Positions 29,701 to 37,882 are shown, counted from the first letter of the stretch. The stretch: 64,000 bases of DNA from an uncultured Bacteroidota bacterium (GCA_903926385.1 CAIYIS010000053.1:1-64000); one strand, 5' to 3'. The notes: generated from the letters alone by a model not told the origin. Program-made: numbers and translations.

Positions 29701-30879
29701 ACACTTTCGTTGTCCTCCACAATCACAGGATGCACTGTTAACAACGGAACCGCTACCGCTACTGCATTAAATGGAGTTTCACCTTTTACATATCTTTGGA
29801 CTGGAGGTCAAACAACGGTAACGGCAACAGGTCTTGCAGCAGGAACATACATTTGTACCGCTACAGATGCTAACGGATGCGGAAGAACTGATTCGGTAGT
29901 TGTTGCTTCACAAAATAATGTAACTCTAGCACTTTCTTCAACTCAGACAAATTGTATTGCTAATAATGGTACAGCTACAGCTGTTCCGGCAAACGGAACT
30001 TTGCCATTTACCTATTCATGGTCCAACGGTCAAACAGCAGCTACAGCTATTGGATTAGGAGCAGCAACATACACTTGTACAGCAACAGATGCATTAGGTT
30101 GCGCGCATACCGACACAGTGGTCGTTACTTCCAACAACCCAGTGACTCTTTCTCTTTCGAATACTCAGACCATTTGTACTGCGTTTACTGGCACCGCTAC
30201 AGCAAGTCCGGCAAACGGGGCAACACCATATTCTTATTTATGGAGTAACGGACAAACTTCACAAACAGCAACCGCTCTATCAACAGGAGGATATGTTTGT
30301 ATTGTTACCGATGCGAATGGATGTACCCAAACACAAAATGTAATGATTACACAAACTTCTCCTCCAATAGCCATTGCGTTACCAAGCTATTCCTCCGTAG
30401 TTTCAGGCGAAAGTGTTATCCTTTCTGCATCCGGAGGAACAAATTATCAGTGGTCTCCCTCAGATGGATTGAGTTGTGACACTTGCGCAACATTGGTTTG
30501 TACTCCTCCTAAAACAGCCACTTATTGTGTTTTGGTTACTGATGGCAATGGTTGTACAGACAGTACTTGTATTGAAGTTCATGTTCGTTGCAATTCGGGT
30601 ATTCTAAATCTTCTTGTGCCTTCAGCTTTTTCTCCTAATAATGATGGCATGAACGATGAATTGTGTATTCCTGAAAATGTTTGTATTCTTGATTTTGAAC
30701 TCGATATTTTTGACCGATGGGGAGAAAAAGTTTTTGTTACAACAAGTTTAAACAATTGCTGGGATGGTACCTATAAAGGTGCGGCCTTAGGTACTTCCGC
30801 TTATGTGTTTACTTTTACAGCCAAGTTGAGTAGCGGTGGAGAGTTTAATCAAAAAGGCACCATAAGTTTAATTAAGTAA
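26764..30879 (+). CDS. Giant T9SS type B substrate: DUF7948-like N-terminus, SprB repeats, gliding-type C-terminus
   Basis: This 1371-residue protein has a signal peptide (about 1-19) and an N-terminal beta-rich domain (about 25-255; NWFIESKGQ-type start, KRIVYKNIYPNTDIVFQF), as in DUF7948 proteins. A propeller-like middle follows (about 260-590). About eight SprB-like repeats of roughly 75 residues occupy about 600-1215 (G-T-A-T-V-T ... P-Y-T-Y-x-W-S-N-G-Q-T ... G-T-Y-T-C-T-I-T-D-x-N-G-C). The last ~90 residues (PSAFSPNNDGMNDELCI, FDRWGEKVF) are the gliding-motility-associated C-terminal domain, a type B T9SS signal. It is a surface adhesin of the SprB type. The PorP/SprF gene 27 bases downstream is its usual partner. 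Confidence 0.92.
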   Translation: MMKKITVFLFVFTIHFSFAQLNWNAKNSFEQKNFIESKGQFQDVKLPNHEAVLYSTKIDGVIWYFTKSGFTIKRIENIRNKNKEEEKDLKRDDDEMTRYTRSEKYQETRFEDANSNVDVVSEIKVSNYYSYGGPALLDGKGTIKANAYKRIVYKNIYPNTDIVFQFPKDSTGIEYSFILHPGSDAANIKIKFPRNNNLELVNNAIETMSDFGLIITHAPVSFMQGSKSIIKSNFTKNGNVINIETGIYDKSKTLIIDPWVVTPSFAGNNGAFDVDYDLAGNVYAYGGIGPYELLKFNSSGVLQWTFTGAFTGTYYYYGDFAVDRNTANIYLTEGFNSGAGAGVIKISAAATVLVTFPGNSQYNEMWRIAFSRCTPNAVIAGGGVSSPTYQTCYLDTTLLGITMVQYVPTANCCHDVGQLALDNYGNTYQITNYHVGDPIYNNVMVKLPLPAMIPTTWNVPANYAFQEVASATYYTTAGATIANGYNGLTTSGTLVYTYDGYVLKKWDGPTGNLLAYDRISWPPGGDSVHMSWGGISADDCGNLFLGDNMNVRQYDANLSLVNSYPMTNLITDVNIANSGVLYVSGIGYVASVTPNNIVNCQNSGVLSLTATSVPANCNTPGSATAIVTGGNPPYNIVWNTIPPQTGLTITNVPAGTYTATIIDGGCNQQTFIDSVVVGSTGGVTATSSTTIATCGNNNGTATVTPTSGVAPYTYLWTGGQTTQTATGLAVGTYTCTIHDNNGCVTTQVVNITSNNAVTATYTSTPTGCTTSIGTATVTATGGNAPYTYLWSNGQTTQTGTGLPNGSSSCVITDNVGCSQLLYVNITSSNPLTLSISSTPTGCTTSIGTATAIPGNGALPYVYNWSNGQTGITATALGLGPISCTITDNNGCTYTQSTIISSNNPINSTETHTQTGCTVNNGTATVTPANGASPYTYSWSNGQSSQTATGLSVGTYTCTITDANGCTHNQTATITSTNTVTLSLSSTITGCTVNNGTATATALNGVSPFTYLWTGGQTTVTATGLAAGTYICTATDANGCGRTDSVVVASQNNVTLALSSTQTNCIANNGTATAVPANGTLPFTYSWSNGQTAATAIGLGAATYTCTATDALGCAHTDTVVVTSNNPVTLSLSNTQTICTAFTGTATASPANGATPYSYLWSNGQTSQTATALSTGGYVCIVTDANGCTQTQNVMITQTSPPIAIALPSYSSVVSGESVILSASGGTNYQWSPSDGLSCDTCATLVCTPPKTATYCVLVTDGNGCTDSTCIEVHVRCNSGILNLLVPSAFSPNNDGMNDELCIPENVCILDFELDIFDRWGEKVFVTTSLNNCWDGTYKGAALGTSAYVFTFTAKLSSGGEFNQKGTISLIK
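28590..30400 (+). repeat. SprB-like coding repeats, about eight units of ~225 bp
   Basis: About eight tandem units encode SprB repeats. They share the G-T-A-T and W-S-N-G-Q-T blocks at protein level but differ clearly at DNA level. Two conserved Cys per unit (in T-G-C-T and N-G-C) could form disulfides. Confidence 0.8.
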
Positions 30880-30906
30880 GATTTCATTCGCTAAAAATTT
30901 AAGTAG

Positions 30907-31977
30907 ATGATAAATAAACTGAAGTATCTCCTAATAATTGCCATCGCTGTTCAATTTAAGATTGCAGGTGCGCAAGACATTCACTTTTCTCAATACTATT
31001 ATTCTCCAATTAGCTTAAACCCTGCGTTAACTGCAGTAAATAAAAACATTCAGGCAACATTTCAATTTAAACAACAATGGGGCGTTGTGAAAGGATACAG
31101 TACCGAAGGCGCTTCTTTCGAATTTAAATTCAATCAGGAAAAATGGAAGAAACGTAAGAATCTAACCAATATTTATCAGAAGAAAGAAATGAAGGGACTG
31201 GCCATCGGCATATGTGCTTTTGCTGATAATGCTGGTAACAGCAGTATCAAGCAAACTATTGTCAATCTTAGTTTAGCTTATCATATATTGATAAGCCGTT
31301 CAAGTACTCTTTCTGCAGGTTTGCTAGGTGGTTACAATCAACTTAGCATAAGTCCTGAGCAACTCAGATGGAATAATCAGTACATTTTAGGTAATTATTC
31401 TGCTGTTACCCCTTCAGGAGAAGTTTTCTCTAATCATTCCGTTTCTTATACAGATTTCGGTGCCGGAATCTTATATTCTTACGGAGATTTAGATTCTCGT
31501 CTTTCCTCAAATGATCAAAAACATTTTGATCTTGGTTTTTCTGTTTCGCATGTTAATCAGCCTGTCATTTCATTCTACGATTCCAGCGATGGTAAACTTT
31601 TTAGGAAATACACATTTCACGCTAGTAGTATGACTGGAATACAAAATTCAAACTTTGTTGTTGGGGGGAATTTCCTTTTTATGTATCAAAACCAAATGAA
31701 AGAAATTACGCCAGGAATTTTAGTGAAATATCGATTTAATGAAGGTTCTAATTATACTGGATATAAAAAAGGAGCTTCTTTCACAGCTGGGTGTTATTAC
31801 CGTGCCAAGGATTCGTTTATACCTTACATATTGGTTGAAATGGATAAATATTCTCTTGGTATGAGTTATGATGTGAATACTTCCGAGCTTACAACAACTA
31901 CCAGTGGAAGAGGCGGATTCGAAATATCTTTACGTTTTAATACTCGTTCAGCATACGTTTATCAAAACAATAAATAA
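30907..31977 (+). CDS. PorP/SprF-family outer-membrane protein
   Basis: This 356-residue protein has a signal peptide ending GAQD. The diagnostic PorP/SprF start is QDIHFSQYYYSPISLNPALTA, followed by many amphipathic strands of an outer-membrane beta-barrel (for example HFDLGFSVSHVNQPV and YIPYILVEMDKYSLGMSYDV). Family members bind and anchor type B T9SS substrates carrying the gliding-type C-terminal domain. Its position 27 bases after such a substrate makes this pairing very likely. The two genes form an operon. Confidence 0.95.
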   Translation: MINKLKYLLIIAIAVQFKIAGAQDIHFSQYYYSPISLNPALTAVNKNIQATFQFKQQWGVVKGYSTEGASFEFKFNQEKWKKRKNLTNIYQKKEMKGLAIGICAFADNAGNSSIKQTIVNLSLAYHILISRSSTLSAGLLGGYNQLSISPEQLRWNNQYILGNYSAVTPSGEVFSNHSVSYTDFGAGILYSYGDLDSRLSSNDQKHFDLGFSVSHVNQPVISFYDSSDGKLFRKYTFHASSMTGIQNSNFVVGGNFLFMYQNQMKEITPGILVKYRFNEGSNYTGYKKGASFTAGCYYRAKDSFIPYILVEMDKYSLGMSYDVNTSELTTTTSGRGGFEISLRFNTRSAYVYQNNK

Positions 31978-32095
31978 TAAACTGCCATTAAGTAATCTTA
32001 TTATGTTTTTTCAAATTTTAGTTTGTATTTGCTTTAAGTAGAAAATTCACCAAATAACACATAAACTTAAAAGTGCTAAATAACACCTTTTTTCC

Positions 32096-32103
32096 TATAT
32101 TTG
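32096..32103 (+). promoter_or_regulatory. -7 box (TATATTTG) of the VOC gene
   Basis: This is an exact TAnnTTTG match 22 bases before the ATG at 32126. Confidence 0.5.
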
Positions 32104-32125
32104 TTTCCTGATTACAAACACCACC

Positions 32126-32524
32126 ATGGAAGAAACATTTTTAAGACATACTGCTGGGGCATTTATTTATTCCGAAAACCCTATTGCTTTGGCCGAATGG
32201 TATCAACGCCACTTAGGCGTTAATTACAAGTTATCCGAGGTGGGTGCTGCTTGTTTTGCTTCGTTTTTTTATCCCGACAAATCAGAAGAAAACAAGGCTT
32301 CTTTTGCTTGGTCTATTATAAAAAGTAAATACCGCACCAAAACCGATGATGAGGCTTACATAGTAAAATGTAAAGTAGGAGATTTAAAGAAAATGGAAGC
32401 ACATTTAGCAAGTTTAAATGTGATGATTGAAGAGAAAAAAACTCATCCAAAAGGCCACTCTGCCTGGATAAAAGACCCTGAAGGCAATCTGGTAGAACTT
32501 TGGGAAGAAGCCCCTACTAAATAA
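32126..32524 (+). CDS. VOC-family (glyoxalase/bleomycin-resistance-like) protein
   Basis: This 132-residue protein has the vicinal-oxygen-chelate layout. A first beta-alpha-beta unit (FIYSENPIALAEWYQRHLGV) has the typical W-Y-x-x-x-L-G motif, and a second ends WIKDPEGNLVELWE with the usual metal-ligand Glu. Members are small metal-dependent lyases, isomerases or antibiotic-binding proteins; the substrate cannot be told. It is cytoplasmic, a single gene with its own -7 box, and convergent with the DedA gene. Confidence 0.88.
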   Translation: MEETFLRHTAGAFIYSENPIALAEWYQRHLGVNYKLSEVGAACFASFFYPDKSEENKASFAWSIIKSKYRTKTDDEAYIVKCKVGDLKKMEAHLASLNVMIEEKKTHPKGHSAWIKDPEGNLVELWEEAPTK

Positions 32525-32532
32525 TTTCCTGT

Positions 32533-33168
32533 TTACTTACTTTTATTTGATTTTGCTTTTATCACTTCGATGATGATAGGCAACACAGAAATAAAGATAA
32601 TGGCCAATGCCACCATTTCGATATGGGTTTTGATCCAGTCAAAATGTCCTAAAAAGAAGCCAGCAAACGTTAAAGAGCAAATCCACAAAGCACCACCCAA
32701 TACATCAAACGAAAAGAACTTACGGTAATTCATTTCGGCTATGCCGGCAGCAAAAGGAGCAAAGGTGCGCACTATAGGCACAAAACGCGCCATGATGATG
32801 GTTTTGGTTCCGTATTTTTCGTAAAACGAATGTGTTTTGTCTAAGTACTCCTGTTTAACCAAAGGTTTTCCTCTGAATTTTAAGTGAAGCACCTTTAATC
32901 CTATTTTTCGGCCTATCCAGTAATTAACATTATCGCCTACGATAGCAGCTACCATCAGTAATATTACCAGGTAAGCCATGTTGAGGTATCCCAGTTTGGC
33001 AAACAAGCCTGCGGTAAACAACAACGAATCCCCAGGTAAAAAAGGCATGATTACCAATCCTGTTTCAATAAAAATTACAAGAAACAGAATAAAATAAACA
33101 GCCGTTCCAAAGTTTTGAAACAGCCATTCAAAATCGAGATGTAAGATGTGACGAAAAAGTTCGAGCAT
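32533..33168 (-). CDS. DedA-family membrane protein
   Basis: This 211-residue polytopic protein shows the DedA signature blocks: FIETGLVIMPFLPGDSLLF, GDNVNYWIGRKIG, and the re-entrant FxPxxRTFAPFAAGIAEM (here RFVPIVRTFAPFAAG), which carries the essential Arg residues. DedA proteins act in lipid-carrier (undecaprenyl phosphate) or phospholipid flipping and membrane-potential maintenance in the inner membrane. It is the last gene of a probable minus-strand operon (TPR, ComA-like, rhodanese, DedA) with gaps of 19-40 bases. Confidence 0.93.
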   Translation of the reverse strand: MLELFRHILHLDFEWLFQNFGTAVYFILFLVIFIETGLVIMPFLPGDSLLFTAGLFAKLGYLNMAYLVILLMVAAIVGDNVNYWIGRKIGLKVLHLKFRGKPLVKQEYLDKTHSFYEKYGTKTIIMARFVPIVRTFAPFAAGIAEMNYRKFFSFDVLGGALWICSLTFAGFFLGHFDWIKTHIEMVALAIIFISVLPIIIEVIKAKSNKSK

Positions 33169-33201
33169 ATAAGTTTATTGATTTAGTAAAGTGAAGAAAG
33201 A

Positions 33202-33516
33202 TTAATATTGGCTTACCGAATTATCAATCTCGTTGGCCCATGCCAGTATGCCGCCTTTCAGATTATACACATTTGTAAAGCCACTTGCCTGAAGGGCATT
33301 GCAAATAGCCGCAGACCTACCTCCGGCTTTGCAGTGAACCACCACTTGTTTGGTTTTCGATATTTTATCAAGATTATCCATCACCTCTCCCATCGGAATG
33401 TGCTCCCCTCCTATTTCGCATATATCGAGTTCGTGAGCTTCGCGCACATCTATTAATTGAAAATCGGCTTTACTGTCTTTTAGTTGTTTTAATTCCGAAA
33501 CGGTTATTTCCTGCAT
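33202..33516 (-). CDS. Single-domain rhodanese
   Basis: This 104-residue sulfurtransferase has LIDVREAHELDICEIGGEHIPMGE before the active-site loop VVHCKAGGRSA, whose Cys would carry the persulfide. It is cytoplasmic, with no signal peptide. It could mobilise sulfane sulfur or bind partner proteins. It lies 40 bases after the ComA-like gene and 34 bases before the DedA gene, so it is probably co-transcribed. A sulfur link with the sulfite-using ComA family is suggestive but not proof. Confidence 0.92.
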   Translation of the reverse strand: MQEITVSELKQLKDSKADFQLIDVREAHELDICEIGGEHIPMGEVMDNLDKISKTKQVVVHCKAGGRSAAICNALQASGFTNVYNLKGGILAWANEIDNSVSQY

Positions 33517-33555
33517 GTTGTTTTAAATGATTGGTTATAGAAAGGTCTTTACTTA

Positions 33556-34344
33556 TTATTCAACTTTAATTTTCTGTTTCAATTCGGCTGGCAGATATGA
33601 GAAAAAAGTATCTCCTCTAAGTCCAAGTCGGAGTGTTTCCAAAGGAATTACATCTTCATACCCTATGTTACCCAGATTAACATTTGCACCCAAGAGCTTG
33701 ATGAACCAAACCTGTTGTGCTTTCTGTGGTGCTTCCCACAAAACTGCATCCGGTTTAACCTTTGCAAGAATTTTATTAATCAAAATAGTGTGCGCATTTC
33801 CATTGGCACGATAAATACCCACATTACCGCTTTCGCGAGCTTCGGCTATTACTTTCCATGAGCCGGCTTGTAACTCTGCATTCATCATCGATACCCATTT
33901 GGCAGGATGAATAATCAATCCTGCTTCTTTCGACCCTACTTCCGAAAAAACTGTTTTGCTCTTCGACAAGGTGTGTATGTATTCACACTTTTTATCATGA
34001 GCCATTACTATAGAACCATCCGAAACCTCGGCACAATCCAGTTTTAGTTTATCCAGCAAACGGATGTAATCTTCGAACATATTGCGAACAATAAACGCTT
34101 CGAACAAAGTACCTCCCAGATACACTTTCATGCCGGCATCTTTATATAGCTTTATCTTTTGCACCAGATTATTGGTAACATACGATGTTCCGAAACCCAG
34201 TTTAATAACATCGGTAAGCTCTCCGCTGGCCGACAAAAAATCTTCTGCCTGACGAATGCTTAGCCCTTTGTCCATCATCATAGTGATGCCGCTGTTGCGG
34301 GGCTTTGCCGGACGTTCGGGTATAAAAGGTAATGTGTAATTCAT
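33556..34344 (-). CDS. ComA-like phosphosulfolactate synthase
   Basis: This 262-residue TIM-barrel protein belongs to the ComA family, whose archaeal members add sulfite to phosphoenolpyruvate to give (R)-2-phospho-3-sulfolactate, the first step of coenzyme M synthesis. Family-type blocks are GITMMMDKGLS, IKLGFGTSYV, VYLGGTLFEAF, EVSDGSI, SEVGSKEAG and LIINPAKW-like LIIHPAKW. Bacteroidota do not make coenzyme M, so the product is probably used elsewhere. One possibility is as a C3-sulfonate precursor of cysteate for sulfonolipids (inference). It lies 19 bases after the TPR gene in the same operon. Confidence 0.87.
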   Translation of the reverse strand: MNYTLPFIPERPAKPRNSGITMMMDKGLSIRQAEDFLSASGELTDVIKLGFGTSYVTNNLVQKIKLYKDAGMKVYLGGTLFEAFIVRNMFEDYIRLLDKLKLDCAEVSDGSIVMAHDKKCEYIHTLSKSKTVFSEVGSKEAGLIIHPAKWVSMMNAELQAGSWKVIAEARESGNVGIYRANGNAHTILINKILAKVKPDAVLWEAPQKAQQVWFIKLLGANVNLGNIGYEDVIPLETLRLGLRGDTFFSYLPAELKQKIKVE

Positions 34345-34362
34345 ATATTTTTGGTATTGATA

Positions 34363-35778
34363 CTATTTTTTAAACGATTCTATCAGTTCTATAATGCTTG
34401 AATTGTTGCGTAATATGGGCAGGTATTCAAATAACTCGGTGTGTTTTTCGTAATTCATTTTTAAGGCAGCGCTCAAAAAGCTTAAGGCTTCCTGAGTTTG
34501 CCCAATGCTCATCAGGCAGGCAGATATACGATATTGCAACTCGGCATTCTGAGGGTGATGTTTGATAGCTTCGGCAAGTATTTCGAGCGAACCGTTTTTA
34601 TCTTCCTGTTCAAACAACATATTGGCATACGATAACCAAACATCGGCATCGCTGGGGTCTAGTTCTATTACTTTTTTAAAGGCAATTTCAGCCTCTTCAT
34701 AAAATTTCAAATCGGTGAGCAATTCGCCATACACATACCAGTATTCGGCATTGGTATCATCCAAACTGATTGCTTTTTTGGCATAATGAATAGCTTCGCT
34801 GGTACGTTCCAGGGCATCCAAACAAATGGCTACTCCCAGCAGTGCTTCGTCCATATCCGGATTAACACTAACGGCTTTATGATAATAAACCAAAGCTTTC
34901 TCCATATCGTCCATTTTCTCATAGCACTCGGCCATGCAGTAATACGTAAGGTCGTCTTCTTGCTCCAGTTTTAGTGTTTCTTTATATACAACTAAGGCTT
35001 CCTCTAATTTATTAGACATAGCCAGCGAATTGGCTTTATTGAAATAAGCCGATGAAAACTCAGGGTCTATAGCTATAGCATAATCATAGGCATCTATGGC
35101 TTCTGCAAATTTAAACAAATGCGAATAAGCCACTCCCATATTGTACCAGGCCGCTGGCGAGTAGGGCTCGCGCTCCAGAAATTCTTTATAATAGGTTATC
35201 GCTTCTTTGAATTTTTGTGTGCAATGGTAACAAAAGGCAAGTTCGTAAATAGCCATTTCGCTATCAGGATGCTCTTCCAACACTTTTTTGATGTAATAAA
35301 TAGCATCTTCCATTTTGCCCGAATCTTCGTATTCAAAGGCTATGGCCATAAACACTTCTTCAAACGTTTCGGACAGATCGGCAGCTTTTTTATAGTTTTC
35401 TATAGCCTGACTGCTCAATCCCATTTGCCCGTATATACTGCCTTTGGTCATGTACAGTTCGGCATTATCGGGGTCAAGTTTTTCGACATACGAAAGTATT
35501 TCTAATGCTTTTTGGCTTTGTTTGGTAGCGGCCAGCAATTGCGCTTTGCGCAAATGAAACACCGAGTAAACAGCAAATCGTTCGATGGCATAATCTATCA
35601 CCACCATTGCTTTTTTTACTTTATTTTTTTCGAAATAATATTCAATTATCTCCTCCAGTTCGTCCGACTCAAAATAGCTTGAATTGTTCTCTAATATGGC
35701 TTTTTCGAAACGATTAACCAATACCAGCAATTGTTTCATGCTCTCATAATCCCTCGGCTCTTCGTCTCCCATCTTCAT
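34363..35778 (-). CDS. Cytoplasmic TPR-repeat protein
   Basis: This 471-residue protein is composed almost wholly of TPR units (about twelve) between residues 40 and 450, for example AELYMTKGSIYGQMGLSSQAIENY and AAWYNMGVAYSHLFKFAEAIDAY. There is no signal peptide. The ATG at 35778 is taken as the start; a second ATG at 35772 is nearly equivalent. Such all-TPR proteins are common next to ComA-like genes in Bacteroidota, as far as I recall, but the role is unknown. It is the first gene of the TPR-ComA-rhodanese-DedA operon. Confidence 0.88.
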   Translation of the reverse strand: MKMGDEEPRDYESMKQLLVLVNRFEKAILENNSSYFESDELEEIIEYYFEKNKVKKAMVVIDYAIERFAVYSVFHLRKAQLLAATKQSQKALEILSYVEKLDPDNAELYMTKGSIYGQMGLSSQAIENYKKAADLSETFEEVFMAIAFEYEDSGKMEDAIYYIKKVLEEHPDSEMAIYELAFCYHCTQKFKEAITYYKEFLEREPYSPAAWYNMGVAYSHLFKFAEAIDAYDYAIAIDPEFSSAYFNKANSLAMSNKLEEALVVYKETLKLEQEDDLTYYCMAECYEKMDDMEKALVYYHKAVSVNPDMDEALLGVAICLDALERTSEAIHYAKKAISLDDTNAEYWYVYGELLTDLKFYEEAEIAFKKVIELDPSDADVWLSYANMLFEQEDKNGSLEILAEAIKHHPQNAELQYRISACLMSIGQTQEALSFLSAALKMNYEKHTELFEYLPILRNNSSIIELIESFKK

Positions 35779-35898
35779 TGCAGTATCTTATTTTGTGTAA
35801 AAACTCCCTTCAATCGGGCATTTCTTAAATTTTTAGCGAAAGTAGTAATATTATTTGAAAACACAGACACAGAAAATCTGTAAATTCTAAACAGCTCT

Positions 35899-37080
35899 TT
35901 ATTTCAGTCCAACTTTTTTAGCCATAGCAGCCGGTACAGCATTTTTATTGACCAGCACACAGGTGGTTTTAAACTGAAAATACGACTTGGAACAAAAGAA
36001 ATATCCTTTCATATCATTGCGCTCGCTGCCCCACGAGTTTTTTACAATAAAATAAGGCGTTCCGTTTTGGTCTTTTGCACTGCCTATAATGTGCATTCCA
36101 TGGTCATCGGTAGTGGTTAAGTTATCAAATGCTTTCTGACGCATATCCTGTGTTATTACCAACTCCTTAACCGGGTTATTGAAAATAGAATCTTGAGCCG
36201 ATTTGGTCATCAAATCAAAATCGCCTTCGGGCACTATGGCTATTCCGTTTTTAAACGAAAAAGTCTTTTCGCTTATGTCAGTTGCCCAGCCCACCGTATA
36301 TCCTTTTTCAATGCTGTTGTTCACCAGTTCGGTTAGTTCGTCCATCGGCAGGTTATATACCTGCCCGTTGTCCCAGTTATCCGAAATTTCGATAACAAAT
36401 GGTTTGTAAAACGGATGATGTGTAAACGATGAAAACTCTACATAATCATCGGGGTTGATGCCCGTAAATTGCAAAAAGCTTTGAGGTGTATAGGTTTTAT
36501 TGTCGTAGGTAAACGAATCGGGGCGTTTGCCCAAATAGGCATCCAGAATACCGTTAAACCCCTCCTGCCAGTGGTCGCTTAGCTTGGGTTGCTTTATAAC
36601 AGCATCCAGATATCCTTTCAAAATAGCTATCAACTCGGCATGATTAGGTTTTTCGTTAGCGCCCGGATACGCACTTTCGGGTACCAACCCGTATTTACGA
36701 ATTACATTCAGCACATCGTGGGGCTCTCCGCCTTCGTCAAACTGTGCTTTGCCCTGCCTGCGCACATAATTAAGGGCTTTTTCCATATAGGCATTGCGCA
36801 CTATCCACATTTCGCTCAAATCCATGGCCGGTTTGCCCAGGCGTATGGCTTCGCTTTCGAGCATGGACTCCGAACTGTAACTCCAGCAGGTAGAGGTTCT
36901 GTTTTGGTTTTTTACATCGGTAGCGGTTATGTCTTTGGTTACCGTAAACTGATAATGGCTGTCTTTATGATTGGTTTTAAAATCTTGAACCTGCTGTATT
37001 ACCTGGGGTTTGTTTATTTCCTGAGCCTGGCTTTGGAGCATGCCTGCCGAGGCCACTAATAGTAAATATCTCTTTTTCAT
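35899..37080 (-). CDS. Exported C1-family cysteine peptidase (bleomycin hydrolase/PepC-like)
   Basis: This 393-residue protein has a signal peptide (MKKRYLLLVASAGMLQSQAQ). The catalytic core is recognisable as NQNRTSTCWSYSSESMLESE (Gln oxyanion and Cys nucleophile), DDHGMHIIGSAKDQNG (His) and FIVKNSWG (Asn), in the order of papain-clan C1B aminopeptidases. The length is a little short of typical PepC (about 440). Export is unusual for the bleomycin-hydrolase group but common in Bacteroidota. It probably trims peptides in the periplasm. It is a single gene, and a CATATTTG -7-like box lies at about 37098-37105. Confidence 0.9.
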   Translation of the reverse strand: MKKRYLLLVASAGMLQSQAQEINKPQVIQQVQDFKTNHKDSHYQFTVTKDITATDVKNQNRTSTCWSYSSESMLESEAIRLGKPAMDLSEMWIVRNAYMEKALNYVRRQGKAQFDEGGEPHDVLNVIRKYGLVPESAYPGANEKPNHAELIAILKGYLDAVIKQPKLSDHWQEGFNGILDAYLGKRPDSFTYDNKTYTPQSFLQFTGINPDDYVEFSSFTHHPFYKPFVIEISDNWDNGQVYNLPMDELTELVNNSIEKGYTVGWATDISEKTFSFKNGIAIVPEGDFDLMTKSAQDSIFNNPVKELVITQDMRQKAFDNLTTTDDHGMHIIGSAKDQNGTPYFIVKNSWGSERNDMKGYFFCSKSYFQFKTTCVLVNKNAVPAAMAKKVGLK

Positions 37081-37155
37081 CGTCTGTTATTTTTCAGCGC
37101 AAATATGTAAAATAATACGAAACGGGACACGAGAATTGGGTTAAATTTCAGAATA

Positions 37156-37223
37156 TAGATTTGAGATATGAGATTGGGGGGACTTTACGAAATACGAATA
37201 AGACGAATTTACGAATAAGAGGG
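37156..37223 (+). repeat. Dispersed repeat A, copy 1
   Basis: This AT-rich repeat runs TAGATTTGAGATATGAGA ... TTTACGAAATACGAAT ... AATTTACGAAT ... GAGGGA. A second copy (44155-44219) begins on the stop codon of the orphan gene. A partial third (TTAGATTTGAGATATTAGA) lies near 47268. Function unknown. Confidence 0.7.
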
Positions 37224-37360
37224 AGAGAGGGGATTGATTATTGTTGATTGGTGATTGAGGATTGAGGACTGGGATGGGTTATGGATGATTGGGTGAAAAA
37301 GAAGCCCCTCCGGGAAAAAAAGAAGCCCCTCCTAGAAAAAAAGAAGTAAAAAAAGCTCGT

Positions 37361-37650
37361 CTTGAAATGAAAAAAGTAAGTCTTGAAATGAGAAAAGGGA
37401 GTCTTGAAGTGAAAAAAGGGAGGCTTGAAGTGGTAAAAGTATATCACGAAGTGGAAAATGGGAGGCTTGAAATGGACAAAGGGAGGCTTGGAATGAACAA
37501 ATGGAGTCTTGAAATGAACAAATGGTGTCTTGAAATTAACAAAGTGAGGCTTGAAGTGAAAAAATGGAGGCTTGAAATGAAAAAAGGGAGGCCTGAAATG
37601 GAAAAAGGGAGGCTTGGAATGAACAAAGGGAGTGTTGAAATGAACAAAGG
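37361..37650 (+). repeat. 21-bp tandem repeat array, 13.8 units
   Basis: Thirteen full 21-bp units plus 17 bases follow the pattern CTTGAAATGAAAAAAGGGAGG. The plus strand remains open and would encode heptads such as LEMKKGR, but the frame has no convincing start: only a TTG at 37289 upstream, with ATG only inside units. I regard it as a minisatellite with possible coding potential. Two further 21-bp units with a different sequence (GAAGCCCCTCC...) sit at 37301-37342. Confidence 0.85.
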
Positions 37651-37701
37651 TTAATGAGAAGCGAGGGGGCGATGCAGTAGAAGGCCCTTTTACAAGGAGT
37701 T

Positions 37702-37747
37702 AGCACCTCTCCCCTGCCCCTCTACATAAGAGAGGGGGAGAAACGTG
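37702..37747 (+). repeat. Dispersed hairpin repeat B, copy 1
   Basis: The repeat starts AGCACCTCTCCCC and ends GAGAGGGGGAGAAACGTGA, with CCTCT and AGAGG arms forming a hairpin. A second copy in the same orientation is at 46921-46969. Confidence 0.75.
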
Positions 37748-37836
37748 ACGAAAAGGACGGAAAAGGACGAGGGGAAAGGAAATTATATATTATAAAAGAT
37801 GTATTATAAATGAAAGGTTGGACTAAAAAAGGGGGA

Positions 37837-37878
37837 GACGCCTTGTTAAATAGGACGTAGCCGGACGCTACGCCCAAC
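37837..37878 (+). repeat. 42-bp dispersed repeat C, copy 1
   Basis: The repeat begins GACGCCTTGTTAAAT and carries a GTAGC/GCTAC hairpin. It matches 44686-44727 at 40 of 42 positions in the same orientation. The two copies flank the restriction-modification block. Confidence 0.85.
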
Positions 37879-37882
37879 TGGA

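Larger units (their letters stand above)
37081..37882. other. Repeat-rich left flank of the accessory island
   Basis: No supported gene lies here. In order it holds a TTACGAAATACGAAT-type repeat (37156-37223, also at 44155), two 21-bp units (37301-37342), the 21-bp array (37361-37650), a CCCCTCT/AGAGGGG hairpin repeat (37702-37747, also at 46921) and a 42-bp repeat (37837-37878, also at 44686). Confidence 0.7.

Noticed and set aside
37289-37654. A 121-codon plus-strand frame through the second 21-bp array
   Set aside because: It begins at a TTG with no promoter, and its composition is wholly that of the repeat. Kept only as a repeat with possible coding potential.
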